From: Bacillus pumilus
GTDB lineage: Bacteria; Bacillota; Bacilli; Bacillales; Bacillaceae
Direction of reading: 5' to 3'
Length of the DNA stretch: 64,000 bases
NCBI RefSeq assembly: GCF_024498355.1
Contig: NZ_CP101833.1
Location: forward strand, 1,903,001-1,967,000
The notes below the pieces were generated by a model. The model was given only the letters and a program-made list of their open reading frames with translations, ran no database searches and was not told where the DNA came from. The stretch's first letter is position 1. Each line of letters opens with the position of its first letter. Shown here one piece after another: positions 10,538-18,403 of the stretch. The translations under genes and the position numbers were made by a program.

Positions 10538-11908
10538 ATGATGAGAGAAACAAATAGCATTCGAACAAAGTTGACACAATTTCTAACCATTTTGATCCCG
10601 ATTTTAATCACACAAGCGGGTCTTTCGCTTATTACGTTTTTAGACACGGTGATGTCTGGAAAGGTGAGCGCAGAAGACCTTGCGGGTGTCGCGATCGGTT
10701 CCAGCATTTGGACACCTGTTTATACAGGGCTTGCCGGTATATTAATGGCCGTTACTCCGATTGTGGCCCAGCTGATGGGTGCAGACCAAAAACAAGACGT
10801 TCCTCGGGCTGTCTTTCAGGCCATCTATTTATCCTTTCTTTTAAGTGTCGTTGTGATCGTCATTGGAACGATTAGCGTCCCTTTCATATTAGGAGGACTT
10901 GGTCTTGACCCATCCGTTGAGGATATTGCCCGGCATTTTCTCAGCTTTCTTGCTTTTGGGATCATCCCGCTGTTTGGTTATTCAGTGCTGAGGTCATTTA
11001 TTGATGCATTAGGGAAAACACGTGTGACGATGTTTGTTACGTTAACAGCACTTCCTATTAACTTTGTTTTAAATTATTTATTGATATTTGGGAATTTTGG
11101 CTTGCCAAAGCTAGGCGGTGCAGGGGCTGGCCTTGCATCTGCGATGACGTATTGGGCCATTTTCATCATGAGCATTTGTATTGTCATCAAGGCAGAACCA
11201 TTTGCCTCATTTCGTTTGTTTCAAAAACTGCCTCGGTTCAACATCTCCCGTATGGGGCAAATACTGAAAATCGGTATCCCTATTGGGTTTGCGATCTTTT
11301 TTGAAACGAGCATTTTCGCAGCTGTCACGCTTTTAATGGGTCACTTTGATACCGTGACGATCGCCAGTCACCAAGCAGCAATGAACTTTGCTTCTATCTT
11401 ATACATTTTACCGCTTAGTATTTCAATGGCTTTAACGATCGTCGTTGGCTTTGAAGCCGGTGCCATGCGGTATAAAGACGCACAAATCTACAGCTATATT
11501 GGAATTGGAACTGCTGTTTTATTCTCATTATGTACGGCAGCACTCATTTTGTTATTTAGACCAGAGATCGCAGGTTTATATACAACTGACTCGGCTGTTT
11601 TACAGCTGACACAGCACTTTTTGATTTACGCAATCTTTTTCCAGTTGTCAGATGCGATCGCTGCACCGATTCAAGGGGCTCTTCGCGGCTATAAAGATGT
11701 GAACTATACACTCATTGCAGCTTTTTTCTCTTACTGGGTCATCGGGCTTCCTGCCGGCTACCTGATTGGCACATATACCTCATTTGGGGCGTTCGGCTAT
11801 TGGATCGGTCTCATTGCAGGGCTTGCCGCTGGTGCAATCGTCCTCTTTATCCGTCTCAGGTTGATTGAAAAACGACTGATTCAACTTAAACATGCACCCA
11901 ATCATTAA
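10538..11908 (+). CDS. yojI: MATE-family multidrug/Na+ antiporter
   Basis: A 456-residue integral membrane protein with about 12 predicted hydrophobic segments and two MATE halves. The first half contains an [25 protein letters not shown] segment, the usual MATE entry signature. Such proteins export cationic drugs in exchange for Na+ or H+. Two adjacent ATGs (10538 and 10541) follow an AGAGAGG SD. It has its own promoter and is closed by a bidirectional terminator shared with bshB2. Confidence 0.9.
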   Translation: MMRETNSIRTKLTQFLTILIPILITQAGLSLITFLDTVMSGKVSAEDLAGVAIGSSIWTPVYTGLAGILMAVTPIVAQLMGADQKQDVPRAVFQAIYLSFLLSVVVIVIGTISVPFILGGLGLDPSVEDIARHFLSFLAFGIIPLFGYSVLRSFIDALGKTRVTMFVTLTALPINFVLNYLLIFGNFGLPKLGGAGAGLASAMTYWAIFIMSICIVIKAEPFASFRLFQKLPRFNISRMGQILKIGIPIGFAIFFETSIFAAVTLLMGHFDTVTIASHQAAMNFASILYILPLSISMALTIVVGFEAGAMRYKDAQIYSYIGIGTAVLFSLCTAALILLFRPEIAGLYTTDSAVLQLTQHFLIYAIFFQLSDAIAAPIQGALRGYKDVNYTLIAAFFSYWVIGLPAGYLIGTYTSFGAFGYWIGLIAGLAAGAIVLFIRLRLIEKRLIQLKHAPNH

Positions 11909-11917
11909 ATACGACAC

Positions 11918-11951
11918 AAAAAAGCAGCTGATCCTTGTCAGCTGCCTTTTT
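11918..11951. terminator. Bidirectional terminator between yojI and bshB2
   Basis: GCAGCTGA/TCAGCTGC stem (11924-11931 with 11938-11945), A run before and T run after. Confidence 0.9.
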
Positions 11952-11953
11952 CA

Positions 11954-12619
11954 TTAGTCATTCCATTGATACGTCCAGAAAATTTCTTCATCCAACCATT
12001 TTTGGACGACTGGTTCTTTGTTTTTCAGTTTCTGCTCAATTTCTCTCAGTATGCCTTCTGTTTGTGTTCTGTGCGCTCTCAGTGCATTTAATTTGATATC
12101 TGCTACATCTGTAATATTGATCACAATATCTGCATTTCCTAGCACTTCTTCTCTATTTCTCGTAATGGCCATGCAGTATGTGACAGGACGGTCTTCTTTT
12201 TTCTTGCGGTAAAGAGCACGGATGACGGCTTCCCCTGTCGCATCATGATCAGGGTGTACACCGTGTCCTGGGTAAAACGTGACAATAAGTGTTGGTTTGA
12301 CTTCATCGATGATGTTTTCCATCACATCCGCCAAATACTCATCATCTTCAAATTCGAGCGTCTTATCACGTAGTCCAAGCATACGTAAATCCGTGACATC
12401 CATTTCTTTGCATGCATTGATTAATTCCTGTTTTCGTAATTCAGGAAGTGTCTCACGGTTGGCATATGGTGGGCTGCCCATAATTCTGCCCATTTCCCCA
12501 AGTGTCCCGCATGCATACGTGACTGGAATTCCGCGTTTTCTGCTTTGTGCGATGAGACCTGCGACCCCATAGGATTCATCATCGGGGTGAGGCAGCATCA
12601 CTAATACATGTTCGTTCAT
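11954..12619 (-). CDS. bshB2: Bacillithiol biosynthesis deacetylase
   Basis: PIG-L/LmbE-type zinc deacetylase of 221 residues. The zinc motif PHPDDE is near the N terminus and the second histidine pair is in GHGVHPDHDATG. BshB2 removes the acetyl group from GlcNAc-malate, the second step of bacillithiol synthesis. The ATG at 12619 is used (a GTG sits just before it). It is last in an apparent operon with yojF and a 93-residue protein gene. Confidence 0.93.
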   Translation of the reverse strand: MNEHVLVMLPHPDDESYGVAGLIAQSRKRGIPVTYACGTLGEMGRIMGSPPYANRETLPELRKQELINACKEMDVTDLRMLGLRDKTLEFEDDEYLADVMENIIDEVKPTLIVTFYPGHGVHPDHDATGEAVIRALYRKKKEDRPVTYCMAITRNREEVLGNADIVINITDVADIKLNALRAHRTQTEGILREIEQKLKNKEPVVQKWLDEEIFWTYQWND

Positions 12620-12637
12620 CACTCGTCACCCTTTCTC

Positions 12638-12988
12638 CTACACCTGAAATGGTGTTTCACTAATTTGTAATGAGATCGCTAGTTTCCCGTCTGGCAAGTG
12701 CCCTGCTAATAGCAGGCGGCCTTGTTCATCAAACACATAGTCGGTCAAGCCTTCTGCGTAAATCCAGCCATCTTCTGTTTTCATTCCAACACGGTACGGA
12801 CCTTGTCCTTTTATTTTCGCCTGCGAATAGACAACTTTCGCATTGCGGATATACGCCACGACCGTCATATTTTGTTCATTTACATGAGCTGAATAAGAAC
12901 CAGTTGTCGTTTCAAGATGAACGAAGACTGGACGATTTAAAAACGATTCAAGATGTGCAGTGACATCTTCCGTTTGAATTGGTTTCAT
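12638..12988 (-). CDS. yojF: DUF1806 family protein
   Basis: A 116-residue protein predicted to be mainly beta, without signal peptide or membrane segment. By position and length it is YojF, a DUF1806 protein conserved next to bshB2 in Bacillus. Its function is unknown to me. It overlaps the preceding gene by ATGA, which suggests translational coupling. Confidence 0.8.
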   Translation of the reverse strand: MKPIQTEDVTAHLESFLNRPVFVHLETTTGSYSAHVNEQNMTVVAYIRNAKVVYSQAKIKGQGPYRVGMKTEDGWIYAEGLTDYVFDEQGRLLLAGHLPDGKLAISLQISETPFQV

Positions 12989-13266
12989 GAGTGGTTCCTT
13001 CCTTCATTTTGAATTAATTCTCGCAGCTTTTTCGTATGTAAGCTGATCAGCTGCAATTGATGATCATGCTCAAGCTCACTTTCTAATATTCTCTCCACAG
13101 CGAGCACATACTTTTGATGTAACGATTTTCTCGCCCGCGGATGGGTGCGAGCATCCAGTAAATCATCACGTATGGCCTCGTATAAAGAAGACATATCATC
13201 GACATCAAGCTGACGATTTTTCCATAAAGATCGATAAGCGGCTGTAAGCTCATTGGCTGATGACAT
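12985..13266 (-). CDS. Conserved hypothetical helical protein
   Basis: A 93-residue, charged, all-helical cytosolic protein (heptad-like stretches at about 8-35 and 55-85). The SD is AGAGGTGATC. It is first in an operon with yojF and bshB2, with a 4-base overlap. I do not recognise a family, but coupling to the bacillithiol gene suggests a related or regulatory role. Confidence 0.7.
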   Translation of the reverse strand: MSSANELTAAYRSLWKNRQLDVDDMSSLYEAIRDDLLDARTHPRARKSLHQKYVLAVERILESELEHDHQLQLISLHTKKLRELIQNEGRNHS

Positions 13267-13317
13267 GTGATCACCTCTACAGTTTTGGTAACAACTTATT
13301 ATGACATGATCTGCCTT

Positions 13318-13364
13318 TAAAAAAAAGCAAACTGCTTGTTCTCTTTAATGAGAATTCGCTGTTT
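13318..13364 (-). terminator. Terminator of rarD-like gene
   Basis: GAGAA/TTCTC core stem extended by an imperfect outer stem, then an eight-T run on the minus strand. A T run also exists on the other side. Confidence 0.65.
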
Positions 13365-14259
13365 TTTTCATGCGTAATTGTGAGGTGGTAAACAGTAAAA
13401 TGGCCACCCAAATACAGAAAAACGTCAAGATTTTTGCTGCAGATAAGTGTTCGTGATACACAAATAGCCCTAAAAACAGCGTAATCGTCGGTGCAATGTA
13501 TTGCAAAATGCCGACTTGATAAAGAGGAAGCCTTTTTGCGCCTTCAGAAAATAAAAGTAGCGGCACAGCCGTAAAAACCCCTGCAAAAAATAAGAGGCCC
13601 AGCGATCCGAAACTGTTTGGATTCATGGTCACCACAGGTTCTTTTAAGTAGAATAATAAATAAACAAGTGCAGCCGGTGCGAGAAGCAGCGTTTCAATCG
13701 TTAACCCAATCGCGCTCGTAAAGCTCATCCTTTTTTTAATCAGTCCATAGAAACCAAAACTAAAGGCTAATAAGAAAGCAACGACAGGAAATGAACCGTA
13801 CTGAACCGTTGAAATGATCACACCAGCGGCGGCAATGAGAATCGCGATCGTTTGCATTTTATTCAGTCGTTCTTTCAAGAAAAGGATGCCTAATAAAACG
13901 GATACTAGCGGATTAATATAGTATCCTAAACTTGCTTCTAGCATGAGATGATGGTTGACTGCCCAAATGTACACATACCAGTTGACCGAAATTAAAATAG
14001 CAGATAAAAGTAATGAGAAAAGTGCTTTTCCATCCATCATCAGCCCCTTCACAGTCTGTATTGCTGGGCGGACTTGCTTTAAATAAAGGAGAATACCACA
14101 CATAAAAACAAATGACCATACGATTCTGTGCGCTAAAATTTCGCCTGACGAAATATGCTCCATCAGTTTCCAATATAATGGGAATAGCCCCCATAATGTA
14201 AAAGATGCTGCAGTATACAGGACACCTTTTGATTGCTGCTGTTCGTTCAATCTAACCAT
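13345..14259 (-). CDS. yojE: RarD-type EamA permease
   Basis: A 304-residue membrane protein with ten hydrophobic segments and two EamA repeats, of the RarD subfamily (opening with GVLYTAASFTLWGLFPLYWK). The substrate is unknown; relatives are drug/metabolite exporters. The ATG at 14259 is nearly fused to its SD (AGAAAGG), so the in-frame TTG at 14250 may be the true start. It is divergent from the small heat-shock-like gene. Confidence 0.87.
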   Translation of the reverse strand: MVRLNEQQQSKGVLYTAASFTLWGLFPLYWKLMEHISSGEILAHRIVWSFVFMCGILLYLKQVRPAIQTVKGLMMDGKALFSLLLSAILISVNWYVYIWAVNHHLMLEASLGYYINPLVSVLLGILFLKERLNKMQTIAILIAAAGVIISTVQYGSFPVVAFLLAFSFGFYGLIKKRMSFTSAIGLTIETLLLAPAALVYLLFYLKEPVVTMNPNSFGSLGLLFFAGVFTAVPLLLFSEGAKRLPLYQVGILQYIAPTITLFLGLFVYHEHLSAAKILTFFCIWVAILLFTTSQLRMKKTANSH

Positions 14260-14287
14260 TCCTTTCTAAACCTATCGTATATTATAG

Positions 14288-14316
14288 CACGCACTCAGGT
14301 GAATGGGCATATACTA
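14288..14316 (+). promoter_or_regulatory. Candidate sigma-K promoter
   Basis: CACG (14288-14291), 16 bases, CATATACTA (14308-14316), matching the sigma-K pattern mACm-16-CATAnnnTA. It lies 30 bases upstream of the alpha-crystallin-like gene. Confidence 0.4.
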
Positions 14317-14345
14317 ATTCAGGGCATTTAGAAAGGATGATTTGC

Positions 14346-14819
14346 ATGTTTGACTGGAACCGATTATTCCCTTTTCAAAAGCAATTTTCAAAAGAAGCCT
14401 TAAAAAATTCAGATCCTAAAGACGTTGAGCAATATGTCAATCAAGTGATGGAAAGTGTATTCGGCTCCAATTATTCTGCTCAGTTCCCCTTCCAGGATCC
14501 GCTGTCTCAGCATCAAAAAACAAGAGAGCCAGACGTCAAAAAAGAGAAAGAGCCGAATGTTGAAGTGTTTGAAACAACTGATCACGTGTTTGTCAAAATA
14601 GAGCTTGCTCGTCCGAACACAGAAAAAGTGAAAATCAAACATACAGCCAATCTGCTGTTTATTGATCATTTTCCTGAAGAGAATGAACAAAAGAAGATCG
14701 TCCTGCCTGCTGCCGTGAAAAGAAAAGGAACGAAGGCTTCGTATCAAGAGGGTATTTTGGAAATTATGTTCTTAAAGCATGATGATCCGGGGATCTCTGA
14801 AATTGATATTCCATTATAA
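14346..14819 (+). CDS. Alpha-crystallin/Hsp20-like protein, probable spore-coat type
   Basis: A 157-residue protein whose second half (about 75-150) reads as a diverged alpha-crystallin domain (VEVFETTDHVFVKIELAR, then EGILEIMF). The first part is Phe/Gln-rich. The ATG at 14346 is 9 bases from GAAAGG; an earlier ATG at 14337 abuts the SD. The sigma-K-like promoter and small size suggest a coat-associated small heat-shock protein like CotM or CotP rather than a cytosolic chaperone. This role is inference. Confidence 0.7.
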   Translation: MFDWNRLFPFQKQFSKEALKNSDPKDVEQYVNQVMESVFGSNYSAQFPFQDPLSQHQKTREPDVKKEKEPNVEVFETTDHVFVKIELARPNTEKVKIKHTANLLFIDHFPEENEQKKIVLPAAVKRKGTKASYQEGILEIMFLKHDDPGISEIDIPL

Positions 14820-14858
14820 AAAGCCTGCTTTGATATGGAAGCAGGCTTACTCTTTTTT
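14820..14858. terminator. Bidirectional terminator
   Basis: AAGCCTGCTT/AAGCAGGCTT stem followed by a T-rich tract; preceded by an A run. It serves the Hsp20-like gene and the convergent Pro/Tyr-rich gene. Confidence 0.85.
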
Positions 14859-14859
14859 C

Positions 14860-15081
14860 TTAATAATATGGTGGATATCCGCCGCCATAAGGTGGTGGAG
14901 CAGGCGGTGGTGGTGGTGGCGGGTAATATGGACGAGGATAATTAAAAATCGCACTTCCTAGAAATCCGCCAAGCAGTCCGCCGACTAAAGGAGCGCCAAA
15001 ACCAAAAAACAAAGGGACTCTGGATTCATATGGCGGAATGCCAGGGGCGCCGCCTCGAAAATACGGAGTATGAGGGTACAT
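14860..15081 (-). CDS. Small Gly/Pro/Tyr-rich protein, probable spore component
   Basis: A 73-residue protein starting MYPHTPYFRGG. It contains a glycine-rich hydrophobic patch (GAPLVGGLLGGFLGSAIF) and a polyproline/tyrosine tail (seven Pro, ending GGGYPPYY). The SD AAAGGAGGAG lies 8 bases from the ATG. The ORF extends 18 codons further upstream without SD support. Composition resembles small coat or spore-surface proteins. The function is not known. Confidence 0.7.
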   Translation of the reverse strand: MYPHTPYFRGGAPGIPPYESRVPLFFGFGAPLVGGLLGGFLGSAIFNYPRPYYPPPPPPPAPPPYGGGYPPYY

Positions 15082-15156
15082 GCATTTCTCCTCCTTTGTC
15101 ATGTGCCTAACATCAGCATATTCACCAGGAGACAAAACGTTTGGGCAAACCTGAAA

Positions 15157-15489
15157 CTAGGCTTGCTCCTTTTTTTCATGAGATCCAGCATATTCCCCTG
15201 CCCAGCGCGATACTTCTCCAAACACACCGTTTAATGCATTCCCCTTTTCGGTTAGACAATAGATGACTTTGACAGGCGTTTCAGGCAGTACAATTCGCTC
15301 TATAATTCCATCTTGCTCAAGCTCTTTTAAGCGTTCTGCGAGCATTTTTTGACTGATGGATGGAATAATGTCCGTCAGGTCTTTAAACCGCTTTGGACCA
15401 TCAAGCAATACATGAATAATGAGACCATTCCACCTCTTGCCAAGAAGTAAAAAAGCTTGCTGAATGTGTGGACATAATTGGAATTCCAT
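15157..15489 (-). CDS. yodB: HxlR/MarR-type redox repressor YodB
   Basis: A 110-residue winged-helix repressor of the DUF24/HxlR family. LLGKRWNGLIIHVL and MLAERLKELE are close to B. subtilis YodB. YodB represses yodC, azoR1 and spx and is inactivated by quinones and diamide through C6. Here C6 is kept, but the C-terminal cysteines are missing; the only other cysteine is C78. It is divergent from its target yodC. Confidence 0.92.
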   Translation of the reverse strand: MEFQLCPHIQQAFLLLGKRWNGLIIHVLLDGPKRFKDLTDIIPSISQKMLAERLKELEQDGIIERIVLPETPVKVIYCLTEKGNALNGVFGEVSRWAGEYAGSHEKKEQA

Positions 15490-15517
15490 ATATTTCAGCC
15501 TTTCTTTTCCTGATTGT

Positions 15518-15579
15518 TTGACAAACTAACGGTATACAATTTAAAATATCTTTAGTTACAATAAGTAAGTTTCTCACTT
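15518..15579 (+). promoter_or_regulatory. yodC promoter with operator-like dyad
   Basis: TTGACA (15518-15523), 18 bases, TAAAAT (15542-15547). Just downstream lies an imperfect dyad AAGTAAG/CTCACTT (15563-15569 with 15573-15579) that could be a YodB operator. The operator assignment is inference. Confidence 0.45.
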
Positions 15580-15628
15580 TTTTATTTATTGTACCATACT
15601 ATTTGCAAAAACGGGAGGAAATATCCAT

Positions 15629-16246
15629 ATGGCGAGCGATCAAAAAACGATTGAAATTTTAAAAGAAAGAGCTTCAGTAAAAGAGTATGATACAACTCAT
15701 GAATTGACAAAAGAAGAGCTAACAGAACTTCTTAATGTTACAACAAAAGCACCATCTGCGTGGAACCTTCAGCATTGGCATTTCACTGTATTCCATAGTG
15801 CTGAATCAAAAGCAAAGTTACTTCCAATCGCTTACAACCAAAAGCAAGTCTCACAAGCATCAGCTGTTATTGCAGTGTTAGGTGACCTTGAAGCCAATAA
15901 AAATGGCGAAAAAATCTACAGTGAGCTAGCAGAACAAGGCTTCATTACAGAAGATATTAAAGAAACACTCATGACTCAAATTAATGGCGCTTACCAAAGT
16001 GAGCAGTATGCACGTGAAGCAGCGTATTCAAATGCATCATTAGCTGCTATGCAATTAATGATTGCTGCTAAAGCAATGGGATATGATACATGCGCAATGG
16101 GTGGTTTTAGTAAAGAAGCGTACATCAAAGAATTCAATGTGAGCGGCCGCTACGAACCAGTCATGCTGATCTCAGTTGGTAAAGCAGCAAAAGAAGCTCA
16201 TAAAAGCAATCGTTTTGACATCGAAGAAGTATCTGATTTCCTATAA
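15629..16246 (+). CDS. yodC: FMN nitroreductase-family protein YodC
   Basis: A 205-residue nitroreductase-like flavoprotein. The FMN-binding start is KERASVKEYD, and APSAWNLQHWHF and MGYDTCAMGGF mark the other conserved FMN contacts. It is thought to reduce quinones or nitroaromatics with NAD(P)H and so protect thiols; YodB controls it in B. subtilis. SD GGGAGG lies 10 bases before the ATG. It is monocistronic with its own terminator. Confidence 0.93.
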   Translation: MASDQKTIEILKERASVKEYDTTHELTKEELTELLNVTTKAPSAWNLQHWHFTVFHSAESKAKLLPIAYNQKQVSQASAVIAVLGDLEANKNGEKIYSELAEQGFITEDIKETLMTQINGAYQSEQYAREAAYSNASLAAMQLMIAAKAMGYDTCAMGGFSKEAYIKEFNVSGRYEPVMLISVGKAAKEAHKSNRFDIEEVSDFL

Positions 16247-16256
16247 AAAATGGCAG

Positions 16257-16287
16257 AGCCTCAGCTTTCATGCTGGGGCTTTTTTAT
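16257..16287 (+). terminator. Terminator of yodC
   Basis: AGCCTCAGC/GCTGGGGCT stem followed by six T. Confidence 0.88.
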
Positions 16288-16414
16288 TTGTTTTAAATAT
16301 TATTCCTCCATACTTTTTTTCAAATCCCCCTCTTCACTCTTCTGTCTTTTTGCGAATGAAAGCGTTATATTAGTATGGTATTCTCAAAAATGATTGTTTT
16401 TTCTGAAAATGGTC

Positions 16415-16443
16415 TTGTGATCTAATCTGACAACTGCTATTAT
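16415..16443 (+). promoter_or_regulatory. Sigma-A promoter of the DUF3311-yodF operon
   Basis: TTGTGA (16415-16420), 17 bases, TATTAT (16438-16443), 31 bases before the start codon. I looked for a TnrA box (TGTNA-N7-TNACA) and did not see a convincing one. Confidence 0.5.
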
Positions 16444-16474
16444 TATGAAATTACAAAATATTCAGGAGGAAAAC

Positions 16475-16678
16475 ATGAATAAAAAATTGATGCTGGCACT
16501 ACTTATATCGATTCCTTTCATCGGACAGCTCGCACTACTTCCCTTTGTGAATCGTATTCATCCATTTGTGATTGGGCTGCCCTTTTTCCACTTCTGGCTC
16601 TTACTATGGATTGTTCTCACACCAGTTTGTACATTTATCATTTACCGGATGCAACATTCAAATGGAGGAACTGACTAA
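16475..16678 (+). CDS. DUF3311 small membrane protein
   Basis: A 67-residue protein with two hydrophobic helices (about 4-25 and 32-58) of the DUF3311 type. This family is nearly always encoded directly before a sodium:solute symporter. The ATG at 16475 has an AGGAGG SD. Its TAA overlaps the yodF ATG (TAATG), so the two are probably translated together and form one transporter complex. Confidence 0.85.
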   Translation: MNKKLMLALLISIPFIGQLALLPFVNRIHPFVIGLPFFHFWLLLWIVLTPVCTFIIYRMQHSNGGTD

Positions 16679-18165
16679 TGCAAGGAAATTTAACAGCTTT
16701 ATTGATTACTGCAAGTATTATTTTCATCGTCGTGGTCATCGGATTTGCCGCTGGTCGTGACAAATCGTCAAGACAGTCGGTAGAAGAATGGTCTGTCGGC
16801 GGGAGAAAATTCGGCGGGCTACTCGTCTGGTTCCTCGTTGGCGCAGACTTATATACAGCTTATACCTTTTTAGGGCTCACAAGTACAGCTTATACAGCTG
16901 GAAGTGTCGCTTTTTTCGCTATCCCTTATTCGGTTCTTGCTTATTTTATTGCTTATTTTTTCTTACCGAAACTTTGGACAGTTGCGAAAAATCACAAGCT
17001 TACAACCCTTGCTGATTATGCACGTGAGCGGTTTGACAGCAAGCTGTTATCGAGTTTGATTGCCATTATTGGTGTACTTATGCTTATTCCTTATATTTGT
17101 CTTCAGCTGAGCGGGATTCAAGATACGTTAACTGTCGCTGGAACTAGTTATATTAATGTGAATGCAGTTGTTATTATTTCATTTATTTTAGTTGCACTTT
17201 ATACATTTTTCAGCGGTATTAAAGGACCTACATATACAGCCATTATTAAGGATATTCTTGTTTGGGTGATCATGCTCTTTATGGTGGTTTCTCTGCCAAT
17301 CATTCATTTTAACGGATGGACACCTATGATGAATACGTTAGTCAAGGAAGCACCACAGCTTCTGACGATACCTGAAGGCGGTCCTAAAGGCATTTTGTGG
17401 TTCATTACTGCTTCAGGCGTTTCTGCCCTTGCTCTTTTTATGTGGGCACACGCGGCAACTGGTGTTTTTACAGCCAAAAGCGCAGATGCCATCCGTAAAA
17501 ACAGCATATTTTTGCCTCTTTATAACATTGTATTGATTTTGGTCATCTTCCTTGGGTTTATTGCATTTTTAGTCTTACCAGAAGATACTAATCCAAGATT
17601 TGCTCTTCTTCATTTAATTCAAACGTCATATGGCGGCGTGATGCAGGGGCTGGCTTATTCAACGATTGCGCTGGCTTCTCTCATTCCATGTTCCATCATG
17701 GCCATTGGCGCGTCGAATTTATTTGCGAATAATTTATACCGTGACTTAATCCATCCAAATGTGACACCGAAAAGATTAACCATCATTACACGTTCGATGG
17801 TGTTTATTGTCATCGGGCTGGCCCTTTTATTCGGGATGCTCTTCCCAACTGCACTCGTCACGCTCCAGCTGATCGGTGTTTCAGGAATGGTTCAAATTTT
17901 CCCAGCGATTGCGATCAGCTTGTTCTGGAAAAAACAGTCTAGAGAAGCAACCATTGCAGGGCTGGTCGTAGGGATTATCGTCACCTTTACAGCCAATATT
18001 ACACAAGTAACGTTCGGCCTTTATGAGGGCTTTCTCGGTTTACTAGCAAACGTTGTGGTCATCTTGATGTTGAATCCATTCTTCCAAAAGAATGTCACAT
18101 CCAATTCAGTTACAAATGATCTGTTTGAAAAGGACAACGAAAAAGCAGCAACGATGGCAAAATAA
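16678..18165 (+). CDS. yodF: Sodium:solute symporter
   Basis: A 495-residue SSS-family transporter with about 13 membrane segments. EEWSVGGRKFGGLLVWFLVG near the N terminus and PCSIMAIGASNLFANNLYRD in the centre are family marks. The solute is not known; pantothenate/proline-type symporters are nearest. It is coupled to the DUF3311 gene in front. Its 3' side carries repeat element copy A flanked by duplicated terminators. Confidence 0.9.
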   Translation: MQGNLTALLITASIIFIVVVIGFAAGRDKSSRQSVEEWSVGGRKFGGLLVWFLVGADLYTAYTFLGLTSTAYTAGSVAFFAIPYSVLAYFIAYFFLPKLWTVAKNHKLTTLADYARERFDSKLLSSLIAIIGVLMLIPYICLQLSGIQDTLTVAGTSYINVNAVVIISFILVALYTFFSGIKGPTYTAIIKDILVWVIMLFMVVSLPIIHFNGWTPMMNTLVKEAPQLLTIPEGGPKGILWFITASGVSALALFMWAHAATGVFTAKSADAIRKNSIFLPLYNIVLILVIFLGFIAFLVLPEDTNPRFALLHLIQTSYGGVMQGLAYSTIALASLIPCSIMAIGASNLFANNLYRDLIHPNVTPKRLTIITRSMVFIVIGLALLFGMLFPTALVTLQLIGVSGMVQIFPAIAISLFWKKQSREATIAGLVVGIIVTFTANITQVTFGLYEGFLGLLANVVVILMLNPFFQKNVTSNSVTNDLFEKDNEKAATMAK

Positions 18166-18167
18166 GA

Positions 18168-18196
18168 AAAAGCAGTGCCCTAATGAGGACTGCTTT
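18168..18196. terminator. Terminator hairpin, left copy flanking element A
   Basis: AGCAGT/ACTGCT stem directly after yodF. It matches 18371-18399 in 27 of 29 positions, so the element is bracketed by a duplicated terminator. Confidence 0.85.
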
Positions 18197-18370
18197 CAGC
18201 GTGTAGACAAACCCTCGCATTCTTTGTAAGGTCTGCGCTCCGGTGCTCACGAATGTCAAATTCGCTCCGCTCCAGTGCTCGTCCTTCCTAGACTTCAAAG
18301 GTTTTCTATCACGCTGAAAAGAAGACAAAAGGCTAAAATAAACATCATTTTAGCCCTTTGTCAACAATCT
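18197..18370 (-). repeat. Dispersed terminator-associated element, copy A (full, 174 bp)
   Basis: Oriented on the minus strand (after ctpA). In that direction it reads AGATTGTT, a 16-bp hairpin around GACAAAGGGCTAAAAT, TTCTTTT, then a module closed by CAGCGTG and CACGCTG. The internal helix pairs CTGG (read from 18272-18275) with CCGG (18240-18243), including one U-G pair. It lies between convergent yodF and ctpA. Confidence 0.9.
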
Positions 18371-18399
18371 AAAAGCAGTCCCCTGATGAGGACTGCTTT
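18371..18399. terminator. Terminator hairpin, right copy flanking element A
   Basis: Same hairpin as 18168-18196 with two substitutions; lies directly after the ctpA stop. Confidence 0.85.
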
Positions 18400-18403
18400 T
18401 TCT

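Noticed and set aside
18110..18328. Minus-strand ORF across element A.
   Set aside because: It reads through the repeat and two terminators, with no SD; a chance frame.
18168..18399. Possibility that the repeats are group IIC introns, which also favour terminators.
   Set aside because: Too short, no domain V-like hairpin, no maturase, and a host duplication is present, which introns do not make.
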